Notes: generated from the letters alone by a model not told the origin. 64,000 bases of DNA from Trichodesmium sp050015995 (GCF_050015995.1 NZ_JBNHEP010000253.1:28082-92081), one strand, 5' to 3'. Shown: positions 9,847 to 20,490, counted from the first letter of the stretch. Program-made: numbers and translations.

Positions 9847-11565
9847 ATGCTGAGATTAGAACATATAAGTAAAATATATCCTACAGGTGTTGTTCTCAAA
9901 GATGTTAACTGGGAAGTTAAACCAGGCGATCGTATTGGCTTAGTTGGTGTTAATGGAGCAGGAAAATCAACTCAATTAAAAATTATTACTGGAGAAATGG
10001 AACCTACTTCTGGAGAAGTTATTCGCCCTGCAAGTTTACATATTGCTTATCTGACTCAAGAGTTTGAAGTAAATCCTAATTGTACAGTTAGAGAGGAATT
10101 TTGGACAGTATTTACAGAGGCTAATAAAACTCACGAATCCCTTCTACAAGTACAGCGAGAAATGGAAACTGCTACTCCAGAAAAATTAGATGAACTTATT
10201 CATAAATTAGACCGTTTACAACGACAATTTGAGGCTTTAAATGGTTATGGATTAGATGCAGAAATTGAAAAAATATTGCCAGAAATGGGGTTTGAGTCTG
10301 AGGATGGCGATCGCTTAGTTAGTGCTTTTAGTGGTGGTTGGAAAATGCGGATGAGTTTAGGAAAAATTCTTTTGCAAAATCCAGATGTATTACTTTTAGA
10401 CGAACCGACTAACCATCTAGATTTAGAAACTATTGAGTGGTTAGAAAATTATTTAAAAAATTTAGTAACTCCTATGGTTGTAGTTTCCCATGACCGGGAA
10501 TTTCTTGACCGTCTTTGCACTCAAATTGTGGAAACGGAAAGAGGTGTTTCTACTACTTATTTGGGTAACTATTCAGCTTATTTAGAACAAAAATTAGAAA
10601 ATCAAGCTGCACAACTTAGTACCTATGAACGACAACAAAAAGAAATAGAAAAGCAACAGGCTTTTGTGGAAAGGTTTCGTGCTAGTGCTACTCGTAGTAC
10701 CCAAGCAAAAAGCAGGGAAAAACAATTAGAAAAAATAGAAGTTATAGAAGCTCCTACAGTAGGATTAAAAACTTTAACTTTCCATTTTCCGCCAGCGCCT
10801 CGTAGTGGTCGAGATGTAGCAATAATTAAAGATTTAGTTCATACTTATGATGAGAAAATTCTCTTTTTAGGTGCAAATTTAGAGATAGAAAGGGGAGATA
10901 GGATTGCTTTTTTAGGACCGAATGGTTGTGGGAAATCTACTTTACTGCGGATGATTATGGGATTGGAAAAACCCACAGAAGGTAAGGTCGAATTAGGTAA
11001 ATACAATGTTATACCTAGTTATTTTGAGCAAAACCAAGCGGAAGCTTTAGACTTAACAAAAACTGTCATGGAAACTATCCATGATGAGGTACCTGATTGG
11101 AAAAATGAGGAAGTAAGAACTTTGCTTGGTAATTTTTTGTTTAGTGGCGATACGGTATTTAAAAAAGTAACTGCTTTGAGTGGTGGAGAAAAAGCACGTT
11201 TGGCTTTAGCAAAAATGCTCCTTAAACCAGGAAATTTTATGTTATTAGATGAACCGACAAATCATCTAGATATTCCAGCAAAGGAAATGTTAGAATCAGC
11301 ACTACAAAATTATGATGGAACTGTAATTATTGTTTCTCACGACCGCTATTTTATCTCTCAAGTTGCTAATAAAATTGTGGAAATTCGAGATGGTGAATTT
11401 TATCCTTACTTAGGAGACTATCATTATTATCTAGATAAACTTGAAGAAGAGAGAGAAGGAGAAAGGTTAGCCAAAATAGCTGCTGAAAAAGCGGCTAAAA
11501 AAGCTGAAAAAGCAGCCAAGAAAAAACAGAAGGAAAAAGAGAAAGCTGCTGCTAAACGTAAATAA
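9847..11565 (+). CDS. ABC-F family ATPase (translation-associated)
   Basis: 572 aa with two ABC ATPase domains and no membrane segments. Walker A boxes are GVNGAGKST and GPNGCGKST, signatures FSGGWKMRMS and LSGGEKARLA, and Walker B segments LLLDEPTNHLD twice. An arginine-rich linker with FVERFRASATRSTQAKSR joins the domains, as in ABC-F proteins of the Uup/EttA/YdiF group, which act on ribosomes rather than as transporters (family knowledge). The C-terminus is a Lys/Ala/Glu coiled tail typical of the YdiF/Uup side. A GGAGA site precedes the ATG. Monocistronic. Confidence 0.92.
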   Translation: MLRLEHISKIYPTGVVLKDVNWEVKPGDRIGLVGVNGAGKSTQLKIITGEMEPTSGEVIRPASLHIAYLTQEFEVNPNCTVREEFWTVFTEANKTHESLLQVQREMETATPEKLDELIHKLDRLQRQFEALNGYGLDAEIEKILPEMGFESEDGDRLVSAFSGGWKMRMSLGKILLQNPDVLLLDEPTNHLDLETIEWLENYLKNLVTPMVVVSHDREFLDRLCTQIVETERGVSTTYLGNYSAYLEQKLENQAAQLSTYERQQKEIEKQQAFVERFRASATRSTQAKSREKQLEKIEVIEAPTVGLKTLTFHFPPAPRSGRDVAIIKDLVHTYDEKILFLGANLEIERGDRIAFLGPNGCGKSTLLRMIMGLEKPTEGKVELGKYNVIPSYFEQNQAEALDLTKTVMETIHDEVPDWKNEEVRTLLGNFLFSGDTVFKKVTALSGGEKARLALAKMLLKPGNFMLLDEPTNHLDIPAKEMLESALQNYDGTVIIVSHDRYFISQVANKIVEIRDGEFYPYLGDYHYYLDKLEEEREGERLAKIAAEKAAKKAEKAAKKKQKEKEKAAAKRK

Positions 11566-11580
11566 TTTTTTAGTCTGTTA

Positions 11581-11804
11581 TACCAAGCGTGATAAATGTT
11601 TACTACAAATAGCTAGGGGATTTTTGTTTGAGTCAACCCACCCCTAACCCCTCCTGGGAGGGGAACTCAGTCGGAACGAGTCAGAATGAATAGCTTTGAT
11701 ACTATTTATTAGTTCATAACTTATCTTATTAGTCAAAAGAACATATCCTGTAAAGTATGCGCGATCGCCCTTACTATTCGTAACATTCTTTTTTCAAAAT
11801 GGTA
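11581..11804 (+). mobile_element. TACCA-family MITE
   Basis: A 224-bp element from TACCAAGCGTGATAAATG to TTTTTTCAAAATGGTA with imperfect terminal inverted repeats. The interior includes ACCCCTCCTGGGAGGGG and TATTCGTAACATTC, and it closely matches the element at 18526-18748. No ORF. Confidence 0.7.
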
Positions 11805-12459
11805 TTACTATAATATAGCAATTAGAGAGTGTTTGTAATCTAAGTATTAAGATACTGTTGAATGACTAAATATTAAAAGGGGAATAACTCAAGGAATAAA
11901 AATGTGAGGGATAGATAAGGTATTCTTTAACGAACTCAGAACTCAGAAGTTGTTTTTGTAAGAGGAATTTTGACCAACCCTCCAAAAACATTTCGCCTTA
12001 AAAGATGGGGTTTTAGACCCAATTATTTTGACAATAATAAAGTTATAGTTACAACCTAGTACCGCTACGCGGAAGTCAGAATTCAGAATTCAGAATTCAG
12101 AAGTTTTGATTAGTAAGGCTTTGAGTATTTTGTCACTGGTCACTTATTTCCGTCATCCTGCACTAGTATATTTGTGTCTTTTTCCCTACTCCCTATTCCC
12201 TTTTTTAGGTTTCCCAAGACATTCAATCTCTTAGCATTATATATACCAGTTTTTTTATTTTTATCTTCTAGCTGTCTTAGGAATTAGACCATTTCACGGA
12301 AGTCAAAAGTCATGTATTCAAAAGTTAAAAGTAAGATTTTATAGACTGCAAACTTTGATGCTATAGTGCAAACTTTGATGCTATAGTAATTTCGGAAAAT
12401 TATTCCACATCTGACAGTTTGAAACTATTTGTGACATCCTTAAAAGTGAATTGGTATCA
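11805..12459. repeat. Non-coding repeats after the ABC-F gene
   Basis: Holds a segment at 11943-12035 (TCCAAAAACATTTCGCC, then TTTTAGACCCAATT) that recurs inverted at 31805-31885 between minC and minD, tandem AGAATTCAG repeats (12078-12099), and a 19-base direct repeat of GCAAACTTTGATGCTATAG (12348-12386). No gene seen. Confidence 0.5.
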
Positions 12460-12560
12460 TACCAATTTTAAAAAAGAATGTTACAAAACTCTAGTTATAG
12501 GCTACAGGAAACAGCTCATCTGGCAACAGAGATTCATAGCAAACATTTATCAAACTGGTA
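12460..12560 (-). mobile_element. TACCA-family MITE, minimal form
   Basis: Only about 101 bp, TACCAATTTTAAAAAAGAAT at one edge and ATTTATCAAACTGGTA at the other, in the inverse orientation to the 11581 copy. It is the smallest copy in the window and shows how little beyond the ends is kept. Confidence 0.6.
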
Positions 12561-12916
12561 TTAGTTATTATAATTCAAATTCCTATATTATCATTGCTAT
12601 ACTCTAAGGGTGGTAAATTATAGTTATTTTAGACCTTTGAAGCAATTTGGTTTAAAACTTTACAGTCTATATAGTATCTACAATTGCCTGGGATTTAACT
12701 CCTATCCAATTGAACTATTACAGCATTTTTAGAGTTAATGAGGTACAAAATTTTGGAGCAGTAGGGAACAGGGAACAGGGAAAAGAGAAGAGGAAATAAA
12801 GGTTAATTTTAAAGTGTACCTCATCATCCGCGCAAAGTGCTGTAACCTAACACCTAAAACCTACTACCTAAAACCTTCTTCAATATTCAGTTTAATATTT
12901 TGGTAGGATTCTAATT

Positions 12917-13504
12917 ATGACTATCGTTGCTCTTTTTCAAAGTACATTTTTACTCAGCAGTCTAATGGTATTTTGGGGTTATTCACAGCCAATGCTTAAA
13001 GCATTTAATTATCCAATTAATCCCCCAAATAATGTATTAGTTGCTCAAAATTCCACACCAGTTGCAGTAGAATTTCAGGAAATTTTGCCGAAAATAAAAG
13101 AACAAACTCAAATACCAATTTTGCTACCTAGTAAATTATTAATTACAGGTACAGATAGAAAGATTTATGTTGAGGGTAAAGGTACAAGTAATGGTTATGA
13201 AATTACTTTAGCTTTTGAACCTAATTGTACTGGTAATGCTTGTTCAATTGGTTATATCAGTGCTGAAAAAGGTGGTAAATCTTTAGAAGATGAATTTAGT
13301 AGAGAATTGAGTTTAGTACAAAACATTAAAGGATATTTTAGACCCTTAACTTGTGCTGCATCTTGTGCGCTTCCAATTATTGGTTGGGAATATAAAGGAG
13401 TGTTTTATCGCATTTCTTTAAAAGGTGTTGGTCAAAGTCCTGAAATTGAAGGAGACACTTTAGCAAAAATGGCTAATTCTGCCATTGAAGCGGGGGCAAG
13501 ATAA
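12917..13504 (+). CDS. Hypothetical exported protein
   Basis: 195 aa. The N-terminus is hydrophobic (about residues 3-24), followed by a Pro/Asn-rich linker and LVAQ, so a Sec signal or membrane anchor is likely. The rest is a small beta-rich domain with two cysteine pairs (CTGNAC and CAASC) that could form disulfides in the periplasm. I do not recognise a named family. It resembles small cyanobacterial exported proteins of unknown role. ATG start; upstream DNA is repeat-filled. Confidence 0.7.
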   Translation: MTIVALFQSTFLLSSLMVFWGYSQPMLKAFNYPINPPNNVLVAQNSTPVAVEFQEILPKIKEQTQIPILLPSKLLITGTDRKIYVEGKGTSNGYEITLAFEPNCTGNACSIGYISAEKGGKSLEDEFSRELSLVQNIKGYFRPLTCAASCALPIIGWEYKGVFYRISLKGVGQSPEIEGDTLAKMANSAIEAGAR

Positions 13505-13629
13505 GATTAATTAGGGTTTGCTGAAAAAAGCAGAGTGTGGGGAGGGTGGGGAGACTAATAACTGAGAACTGAAATGACTCTACCTAAATCTTCTCTATTA
13601 CTCTGACAAATAAGTGAAAAAAATTACTA

Positions 13630-14964
13630 ATGAAACAACTTAGTCTATTTCCGGAATGGGAAGATGAAACTGCCAAAATACCTATCAATACCTGTGATGA
13701 AAGACAGCGCATAGAAGCTAAATTTTCACATCTCATTCAAGAGGAACTAAAGTTAGGTAAACTGGTCTCTTATATTGGCAATAAATCTCTACCAATTCTA
13801 GGTTTATATAGATATAAAGAAGCCTTTGCATTTTCATTTGTTGAGGAATTTATTAAGCGATTCCAACTAAAAGACAAAAACTTAATTTTTGAGCCTTTTT
13901 GTGGTATGGGAACAACACCATTTACTGCAATGCACGCTAATATTAAAGCTGTAGCAATTGATAAATTACCAATAGCAGCTTTTATCGCTAATACTATGCC
14001 TTTATTCTGGCTAGTAGAACCTTCTTCCCTGCACCATAATTTTGAATTATTAAAAAATAAATTAAGACAATTTGACCCTGCTGATATTGCCTCTGATGTG
14101 GCAATTATGAAAAAGGCATTCTCAGCAGAAACTTTGACAGAACTTTGCCAATGGAAAAGTGCAATATAAACTTTATCTAGTCCTATAAAAGATATTTTTT
14201 TACTATTGTTTTTATCAATTTTGGAACCTTGTAGTTATACAGCTAAAGACGGGCAATTTTTAAGAATCAAAAAGGATAAAAAAATTTATTCTCCCATTGA
14301 AATACTGCAACAAAAAATATATCAAGCACAACAAGATATCTTATCTATGCGAACTTTATGGGGGAATAAAAAACGCCAACCTCCTGAAATTCAATTAGCA
14401 GATGCTCGTGACTTAAAGAATGTTCAATTTTCCCAAAAACCTACTGCTATAATTACTTCACCTCCATACCCTAACCGTTATGATTATACTCGTATCTATT
14501 CTTTAGAACTTTGTTTTAACTTTGTCAAAAATTTTGAAGAGTTAAAAGAGTTACGGTTTAGTGTTTTGCGCTCCCATATAGAATCAAAAGTTCAGAATAA
14601 TGATACTCCAAATCATCCAGTTATTGCTGAGGTAGTAGATATTTTGCGACAACAAGGTAAAGTCTTAAATAACCCTCGAATTCCTGATATGTTAGTCGGG
14701 TATTTTGTTGATATGGGTCAGGTTATTCAGGAGTGGTCTAGGGTATTAGCTCCTGGTGCTAAAGTTGCTATGGTAGTTGATAATGTTAGGTTTGCAGGTG
14801 AGTTAGTACCTGTGGATTTAATATTATCTGAAATGGCAGAAAAAGTAGAGTTTAAAGTTGAGAGAATTATTGTTGCTCGCTACAAGGGTAATAGTTCACA
14901 GCAAATGGGTAAATATGACAGAATTCCAGTGCGTGAAAGTGTTGTTGTTTGGCAAAAAATTTGA
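13630..14964 (+). pseudogene. Type II DNA methyltransferase interrupted by one in-frame TAA
   Basis: Read through, this is a 444-residue amino-methyltransferase (N6-adenine or N4-cytosine). The AdoMet motif is FEPFCGMGTT at residues 88-97, with IDKLPIAAFI following. The catalytic motif is TSPPYPNRYDYT in the second half. The two halves (13630-14169 and 14206-14964) are in the same frame and separated only by TAA at 14167-14169; the 12 codons between are open and fit the family. A single C-to-T change (CAA to TAA) would explain it. The likely result is a 179-aa fragment lacking the catalytic motif. The restriction gene follows after 11 bases. Confidence 0.8.
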
Positions 14965-14975
14965 AGGTTTAAGTT

Positions 14976-15911
14976 GTGGTAAATGAGGATAAACGCCAAG
15001 CTTGGATGTTAGACCAGCTTGCTAAAAGTGAACTTTTTCATCAAAAGCTACATGAATGGGGAATGTTAGAAATTGCGGATAAAATAGAGGAGGTAAAAGG
15101 AGAAACATTGGAATGGAATTTACAGAATTTAGGTATTTCTCAAACAGCATGGAATAAAGTAATTCATTGAGGAATTAAACCTGTAATTGTTTTTGCTCAT
15201 CCCCAAGTTTTAATTAATATTCTATGTTCTGTTAGCTATTATAGAATGTTAGCAATGGTCTCTCAAAAGTCTATGAGTCAATTTGGATTATCAATTATTC
15301 GTTATGAGCAAGGTAGTAGTTTAACTGATGAATTAATTGCTATAGAAATTTATCAACATTTGAACAAAATTATTAGTTATCTTGTTGAAGCTGATGGGCA
15401 AATTGACTCCCGTGAATTTAATATTTGGCGAGGTATGGCCGCAGGCGCTCAAGCTCAAGGTTCGTGGCAGAATATCAAGGGAAATAAAATTGAAATTATC
15501 ATTCGAGGACTATTAGAAAGAAGGTTAAATGAACGAAGATTGGTAACTAATGAAAATCTTGATGCTTCTACAATAAATTTGCTTGATGGTAGGGTTATTA
15601 TATTTGCAGATGAACCAGATATAGGAATTTATAAAGATGAAAAAATTATAGCTGCTGTTGAAATAAAAGGAGGTATTGATCGAGCTGGTATTTTAGAGAG
15701 AATAGGTGCTGCAATTAAAAGTTTAAGTCGAGCGAAAACAATTAATTCTGAATCAATAACAGTTTTGATTTTACAAGGTGTGTCTATTACTCAACAAGCA
15801 ATAGATGACCTGAATAACCATCAACTTATTGTCAATCATTGGTTCACTGTTGAAGAAGTCTTGGAAAATAACCAAAAGCAAAAACAATTATTTGCAATAC
15901 TAGATATTTAA
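14976..15911 (+). pseudogene. Type II restriction endonuclease interrupted by one in-frame TGA
   Basis: Read through, about 311 residues. The C-terminal half has a textbook PD-(D/E)xK nuclease site: EPDIGIYKDEKI then AAVEIKGG. I think it belongs near the XcyI/Cfr9I-type enzymes (CCCGGG), but this is a recollection of family style only. The pieces 14976-15170 and 15246-15911 share one frame, broken only by TGA at 15168-15170 (CGA to TGA would suffice). Translation could restart at ATG 15246 or 15255, keeping the nuclease core but losing about 90 residues. It starts with GTG, 11 bases after the methyltransferase stop, as in an R-M operon. Confidence 0.75.
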
Positions 15912-16511
15912 TCTTAAATTCATCTTATTTAGCTCAGACAAATTTTAATTTTATATATTAAGTTCTCTGTTCCTTGTTCCCTTCTTAAAAATTAGTTGTA
16001 TAGTAAGCATTCAGTTACTAGCATAAGGATAAGTGAAGGAGCGAAGAATTAAAATTTACGAGTCGTCCTTGGAATAGAGGCAATACAAAAGATTGAAAAA
16101 TACTCCCCTACTCCCCTACTCCCTTTCTTTTAAGATTAGAATCAGATTTTTCCCATCATTAAATCTTTCTATCCATTACTCCTCAGTGGAAAATCACAAA
16201 CATTTTCATTTTATGAAGCTCATGAAAAAAATCGGCGGGTCAAAGGATTTTCGGTTGCATCCTCACAAAAATTCTGATATCATAAAAACTATATGGTGTA
16301 GCTCGCCTATATACATGAGTTTTTATTCAACTAAAAAAGTATAGTTTCTCAGCGATAGAACTCCGTTCCGCTTCGCGATCGAGAATGCTGTAGAAAGGAA
16401 AATCAATCTAAAAATACCAAATGCGTTCCATATACAAAATTAATGCTCTTGAGGCCACACTACTCAAAATGAAACGCAAAGCAAAACGCTAAAATCTTTC
16501 TTAACTAAATC
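15912..16511. other. 600-base gap without a supported gene
   Basis: Contains a GTAAGCATTCAG repeat start, CTCCCCTA repeats and a short palindromic module with TTCCGCTTCGCGATCGAG. The 83-codon frame at 16093-16344 has no start signal or family resemblance and is not called. Confidence 0.5.
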
Positions 16512-18248
16512 TTAACCATTTACTGCTGATGGTTGATCGTCAATAGGAATTCTAGGAAAGGTAGGCAAATCTATTGCTCCTAATGATAAGTCCTGTTTTT
16601 CTGGAACTTCTGACACCACATCTTCTTCAAAAGGTTCAGACTCAAATATAGGAGTGTTCCAAGTTGGTAAATGTAACTTACTACTTACTGGTGTTGTTTG
16701 TTCCATATCTTGCTGCACTTCCTCTGCAACTTCAGAAAAATCTTCTGCATCTATTTCTGGATTTATTTCTGTTTCTAGTTCAGGTTGATACTCACAAACA
16801 TTCCACTTTCCTGTAGATATATTCCATGATATGCGTTCGTGTTTAATCCCTCTGTTTGATTCTTCTTCAAAAGTCTCTACTTTTTTAGGTTCTGCTATAA
16901 CCTTATTTTCTTCCAATCTTTCTACTTCCTGATATTTACTTTGCTCTTCAGTTAAATCATTTTCTATAACCACATACTCTCCTACTTCTGTCTCTTGTAA
17001 AATATCTTTTTGGGATGCTTCCTCTGCTGATTCATAATCTGAAACTTCACCTATTCTACTAAATGAGGGTAGGCTAGGATTTAATGTACTTTCGCTAACC
17101 TCAGCAAAAAAGTCATTCTCAGGAGTATTTTCTTCTGATGATGATACTTGTTGGGGTGTTGTCAAACCTTGAGGTAAATCTAACTTTTTTCCCAAATTAA
17201 TCTTAGCAATACCTATTTCTTTCTTGTCAAGAATAGATTCTTCTTCTTGTTGATTTTTTATTTGTGCAGACCAAGGTTTAACTGGTTCTGAATTTATCAG
17301 AGGTAATATTTTCGTGTTAGTCTGAATGAAAGGATTTTCTTCCTTAGAAGGTTTAGATTTAGAACTTATCTGAGATGTTTCTTCTTTTAAAGGTTCTGAT
17401 TTAGAACTTACTTGAGATGCCATAACTTGAGATAGTTCTGTAGGTTTTTCTATTGGTTGATTTACCGTATCCATTCTCCCTGGCATTTCCAAGCATCTTT
17501 CTAAAGCTGCTTTAAATTGCAGAGTTTGCTGCTGCTGGCGGTATAGTCTTGAGCGTAACTCTCGGCAACTATTTTCTAATTCTTTAAGATGATAACTTTG
17601 TTGGTTATAAGATTGTTTGGTTAACGCACATTCTCTTTCCATTTGTGCCTGTTGTTGTTGACTATTTTCCCACTTATCTGTTAGAGACTCCACTAAAACT
17701 TCCTGGCGCTGAATAATTTGATTACACAATTCTAGTTTGTAGAATAGACGAGTTACCTGCTGTTGAGTTGCTGCTAGTTCTCTAGTTCTTTCTTCTAGTA
17801 ACTTTTCTTGATTTTCTAGAGTTTTCTGACATTCTTCCAAAGATGTTTCTAATTCTGTAACTCGATTTATCAGTTCACGGTTACATTCATGCAAAGCTTC
17901 CATAAGATTTGCAGATTCTAGCTCTTCGGTAGAGTTTTTTGTCAAAACTACTTTAACTTCTGGAACTTCCTGGGACTTTCTTTCAGTTCTATCTCGATGA
18001 TCTAACGTTAAATCTTTTACTTCTGGTGAGGTTGTTTCTAATACTGGAATTGAATCTACACTAATAGAATCAGGAAAATTAACGGTCTCCCACTCATCAT
18101 TCTCTGGAGATGTTTGTTTTTCTGGAGCTAGATGTTGTTCGATTTTGTCCACTTCATGAGTATAGTCCAGTTTTTGGTGATTTACTGGATCATTTGTTTC
18201 TGATAAGTGCTGGTTTCCAGGAAGTTCAGCTTCTGGCATTGCTTTCAC
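16512..18248 (-). CDS. Large coiled-coil protein of unknown function
   Basis: 578 aa, acidic and low-complexity at both ends. Residues about 115-255 form a clear coiled coil (ALHECNRELINRVTELETS, later RRLYRQQQQTLQFKAAL-like heptads) with regularly spaced Glu/Gln/Leu. The C-terminal 320 residues are disordered and rich in Glu, Ser and Pro, with a few aromatic patches such as ISWNISTGKWNVCEYQ. No enzyme motif or membrane segment. This core-plus-disordered-tail shape is seen in filamentous cyanobacterial proteins without assigned function. Monocistronic. Confidence 0.75.
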   Translation of the reverse strand: MKAMPEAELPGNQHLSETNDPVNHQKLDYTHEVDKIEQHLAPEKQTSPENDEWETVNFPDSISVDSIPVLETTSPEVKDLTLDHRDRTERKSQEVPEVKVVLTKNSTEELESANLMEALHECNRELINRVTELETSLEECQKTLENQEKLLEERTRELAATQQQVTRLFYKLELCNQIIQRQEVLVESLTDKWENSQQQQAQMERECALTKQSYNQQSYHLKELENSCRELRSRLYRQQQQTLQFKAALERCLEMPGRMDTVNQPIEKPTELSQVMASQVSSKSEPLKEETSQISSKSKPSKEENPFIQTNTKILPLINSEPVKPWSAQIKNQQEEESILDKKEIGIAKINLGKKLDLPQGLTTPQQVSSSEENTPENDFFAEVSESTLNPSLPSFSRIGEVSDYESAEEASQKDILQETEVGEYVVIENDLTEEQSKYQEVERLEENKVIAEPKKVETFEEESNRGIKHERISWNISTGKWNVCEYQPELETEINPEIDAEDFSEVAEEVQQDMEQTTPVSSKLHLPTWNTPIFESEPFEEDVVSEVPEKQDLSLGAIDLPTFPRIPIDDQPSAVNG

Positions 18249-18331
18249 CTAGATTCTACAAATTGCCTTATTGTTTCTATCTTTAATCTTAATGTTATCA
18301 TCCCTGACCGTCAACTATTTCGTCTAGGTAA

Positions 18332-18512
18332 TACCAAATTTATCAATGTTTGCTACAAATAGTTAGGCTATTTCTGAGAATTCAGGAGTCAGAATTAATA
18401 GGTTGAATACCATTTTTTATGTCGTAATTTATCTTTTCGTCAAATATAAATTTCTGATCGAGTCTTTTAATACTGCTGATTATTCGTAACATTCTTTTGT
18501 AAAAATTGTATA
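18332..18512 (+). mobile_element. TACCA-family MITE, diverged
   Basis: Begins TACCAAATTTATCAATGT, GCTACAAATAGTTAGGC, and ends in ATTCGTAACATTC with a decayed terminus. It lies 13 bp before the next copy in the same orientation. Confidence 0.6.
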
Positions 18513-18525
18513 ATATGCTTAGTTA

Positions 18526-18748
18526 TACCAAATTGATAAATGTTTGCTACAAATAGCTAGGGGATTTTTGTTTGAGCCAACCCACCCTTAACCCTTCCCA
18601 GGAGGCGAACTCAGTCGGACCGAGTCAGAATGAATAGCTTCAATACCATTTCTTCGTTCATAACTTATTTTATTAGTCAAAGGGACATCTCCTGTAAAGT
18701 ATTTTTATCGCCCTTATTATTCGTAACATTATTTTTTCACCCTTGGTA
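18526..18748 (+). mobile_element. TACCA-family MITE
   Basis: A 223-bp element, TACCAAATTGATAAATGTTT to ATTTTTTCACCCTTGGTA. The interior is nearly identical to the 11581 element (GAGCCAACCCACCC, GGAGGCGAACTCAGTCGG). No ORF. Confidence 0.7.
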
Positions 18749-19078
18749 TTATACCAATTCCCATGCATTAATCCTATACTTAAGTAACATTTCAGTTATT
18801 AAGTAATTAAAAAGGGCAGAATAAATTTTTTGCTAATTTCAGCCAAGTTAATGTTAATTATTCTTATGTTTACTTCTCGCTCTCGGACATTGCATGCAAC
18901 GTCCCTACTACTCCCCCTCCTGGGAGGGGTTAGGGGTGGGTCCCCGGCTCAATAAAATTTTGAGAAATGGTATTATACATTTGGCACAAAAATCAGGTTT
19001 TATTCTAGGGTCTGCTGAATAAATCACCGAACCCATACATATCAGAGGTTTAATTGCTCAATCAGATTGAATAGAGTC
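18749..19078. other. Spacer between MITE and TnpB element
   Basis: Holds a CTCCTGGGAGGGGTTAGGGG palindrome module (18907-18935) related to the MITE interior, and AT-rich DNA. No gene. Confidence 0.45.
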
Positions 19079-19079
19079 C

Positions 19080-19102
19080 ATTGACATCCTCCCGACGCTG
19101 CT
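19080..19102 (-). mobile_element. IS605-type right end / guide-RNA 3' region
   Basis: Just past the tnpB stop codon, TTGACATCCTCCCGACGCTG marks the element edge. The same motif recurs at 26117, 29886 and (inverted) 25840. In IS200/IS605 elements the right end overlaps the omega/reRNA that guides TnpB, so the guide RNA is expected to span the tnpB 3' end and stop here (family knowledge). Confidence 0.6.
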
Positions 19103-20308
19103 CTACGAGACAGGGTGGGATTCCCTAACATCACTACTAGGGGCTTTCTGCTTCAATGCACCCGCCTTCCGAGATTTACTCTCTTCTGGTCTTACGGTCG
19201 CTCCACAGACTGACACTGCGAGTCCCGCAGCCAAAATATTTACCGAAGCGTTTATGTCCCGGTCATGGTGAGCTGCACACTCTGGGCAATCCCACTCTCT
19301 TATATTTAAAGGTAATTTTTCTACTATATGCCCACAATTAGAACAACGCTTTGAACTGGGAAAATATCTATCAATCTTGATTAATTCCCGTCCATACCAA
19401 TCAGCTTTGTATTCTAATTGCCTTACTAATTCAGACCAGTTGGCATCACTTATTGCTTTGGCTAATTTATGGTTTTTGACCATGTTTTTTACTGCCAAGT
19501 CTTCAACTACAACAGTTTGATTTTCTCTGATTAGTTGAGTGGTTAGCTTATGGGTGTAATCAAGCCTTGAATCTTTAATTTTTGCGTGTATCCTAGCGAC
19601 TTTCAGCCTAGCCTTTTGATAATTATTAGACCCCTTGGTTTTTCTAGATAGAGACTTTTGAGTCAATCTCAGTTTTTTGTGTAATTTGTTGAGATTCTTT
19701 GGGTTAGCAATTTTTTCTCCATTACTGGTAGTAACTAAACTGGTAATTCCTAAGTCAATACCTATTTGTTTGGTTACTGGTTTGAGCAATAAATTTCTAG
19801 TGTCGTTGACTCTCAAAGATATAGACCATCTACCAGAGGGGTCAAGTTTCACTGTGATTGTAGTTGGTACACAACCAAGTGGTAGTTGCCTACTCCATCT
19901 AATTGATAATGGTTCAAGACATTTGGCTAAATATACTTGACCATCTTTCCATTTGAATGCCGACTTCGTAAATTCAGCACTACCACCATTCCGTTTTTTC
20001 TTAAAGTTAGGATATTTGGCACGTCCACTAAAAAAATTGGTGAAGGCAGTCTGTAGATGTCTTAAACCTTGCTGCAATGGTACACTGCTTACTCTGTCAA
20101 GAAAATCTAAATCTTCCTGCTTTTTCCAGTTGGTAAGCATAGCCGAAGTTTGTTTGTAGCTCACTCGTTGCTTTTGCTCATACCAAGCTTGAGTTCTAGC
20201 AGCTAAAGCTTTGTTGTAGACTAGACGCACGCAACCCAAAGTCCTGTGCAACAGATTTTCCTGTTCAGGAGTTGGGTAGAATCTAAATTTGTACGCTTTT
20301 TCGACCAT
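19103..20308 (-). CDS. tnpB: IS200/IS605-family TnpB, apparently intact
   Basis: 401 aa, full length for TnpB. RuvC residues are in place: Asp in GIDLGI, Glu in VVVEDLAV, and Asp in HDRDINAS. The zinc finger is CSNCGHIVEKL...CPEC. The N-terminus (KAYKFRFYPTPEQ) matches the OrfB helix-turn-helix. TnpB is an RNA-guided DNA nuclease that promotes element retention (family knowledge). No TnpA is present, so this copy would need a transposase in trans. It is the only undamaged TnpB among at least five copies or fragments in the window. ATG start. Confidence 0.93.
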   Translation of the reverse strand: MVEKAYKFRFYPTPEQENLLHRTLGCVRLVYNKALAARTQAWYEQKQRVSYKQTSAMLTNWKKQEDLDFLDRVSSVPLQQGLRHLQTAFTNFFSGRAKYPNFKKKRNGGSAEFTKSAFKWKDGQVYLAKCLEPLSIRWSRQLPLGCVPTTITVKLDPSGRWSISLRVNDTRNLLLKPVTKQIGIDLGITSLVTTSNGEKIANPKNLNKLHKKLRLTQKSLSRKTKGSNNYQKARLKVARIHAKIKDSRLDYTHKLTTQLIRENQTVVVEDLAVKNMVKNHKLAKAISDANWSELVRQLEYKADWYGRELIKIDRYFPSSKRCSNCGHIVEKLPLNIREWDCPECAAHHDRDINASVNILAAGLAVSVCGATVRPEESKSRKAGALKQKAPSSDVRESHPVS

Positions 20309-20490
20309 CTACTGTTTACTTCTCAATATTTACATTTTAGCATATTATATGTGAAACCACAACATTGATTGGTTTTCCCATCTCTCAGCTCCCCTAATAG
20401 CTGCCGCTAGGCTCCGCCTTTCATGTCGGCGACAGCCGAAACGGGAGAGCGCGGGTCAAGGGCCAACGTTGAGATCAAATGACTAAATCA
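20309..20490. mobile_element. Probable left end of the TnpB element
   Basis: The palindrome-rich stretch GGGAGAGCGCGGGTCAAGG then CCAACGTTGAGATCAAAT (20443-20478) recurs in inverse orientation at 25580-25630, in front of a deleted tnpB copy. That shared position supports a left-end role. The exact edge is not certain. Confidence 0.5.

Noticed and set aside
16093..16344. 83-aa ORF in a gap
   Set aside because: Overlaps CTCCCCTA repeats, lacks a ribosome site and resembles no family.
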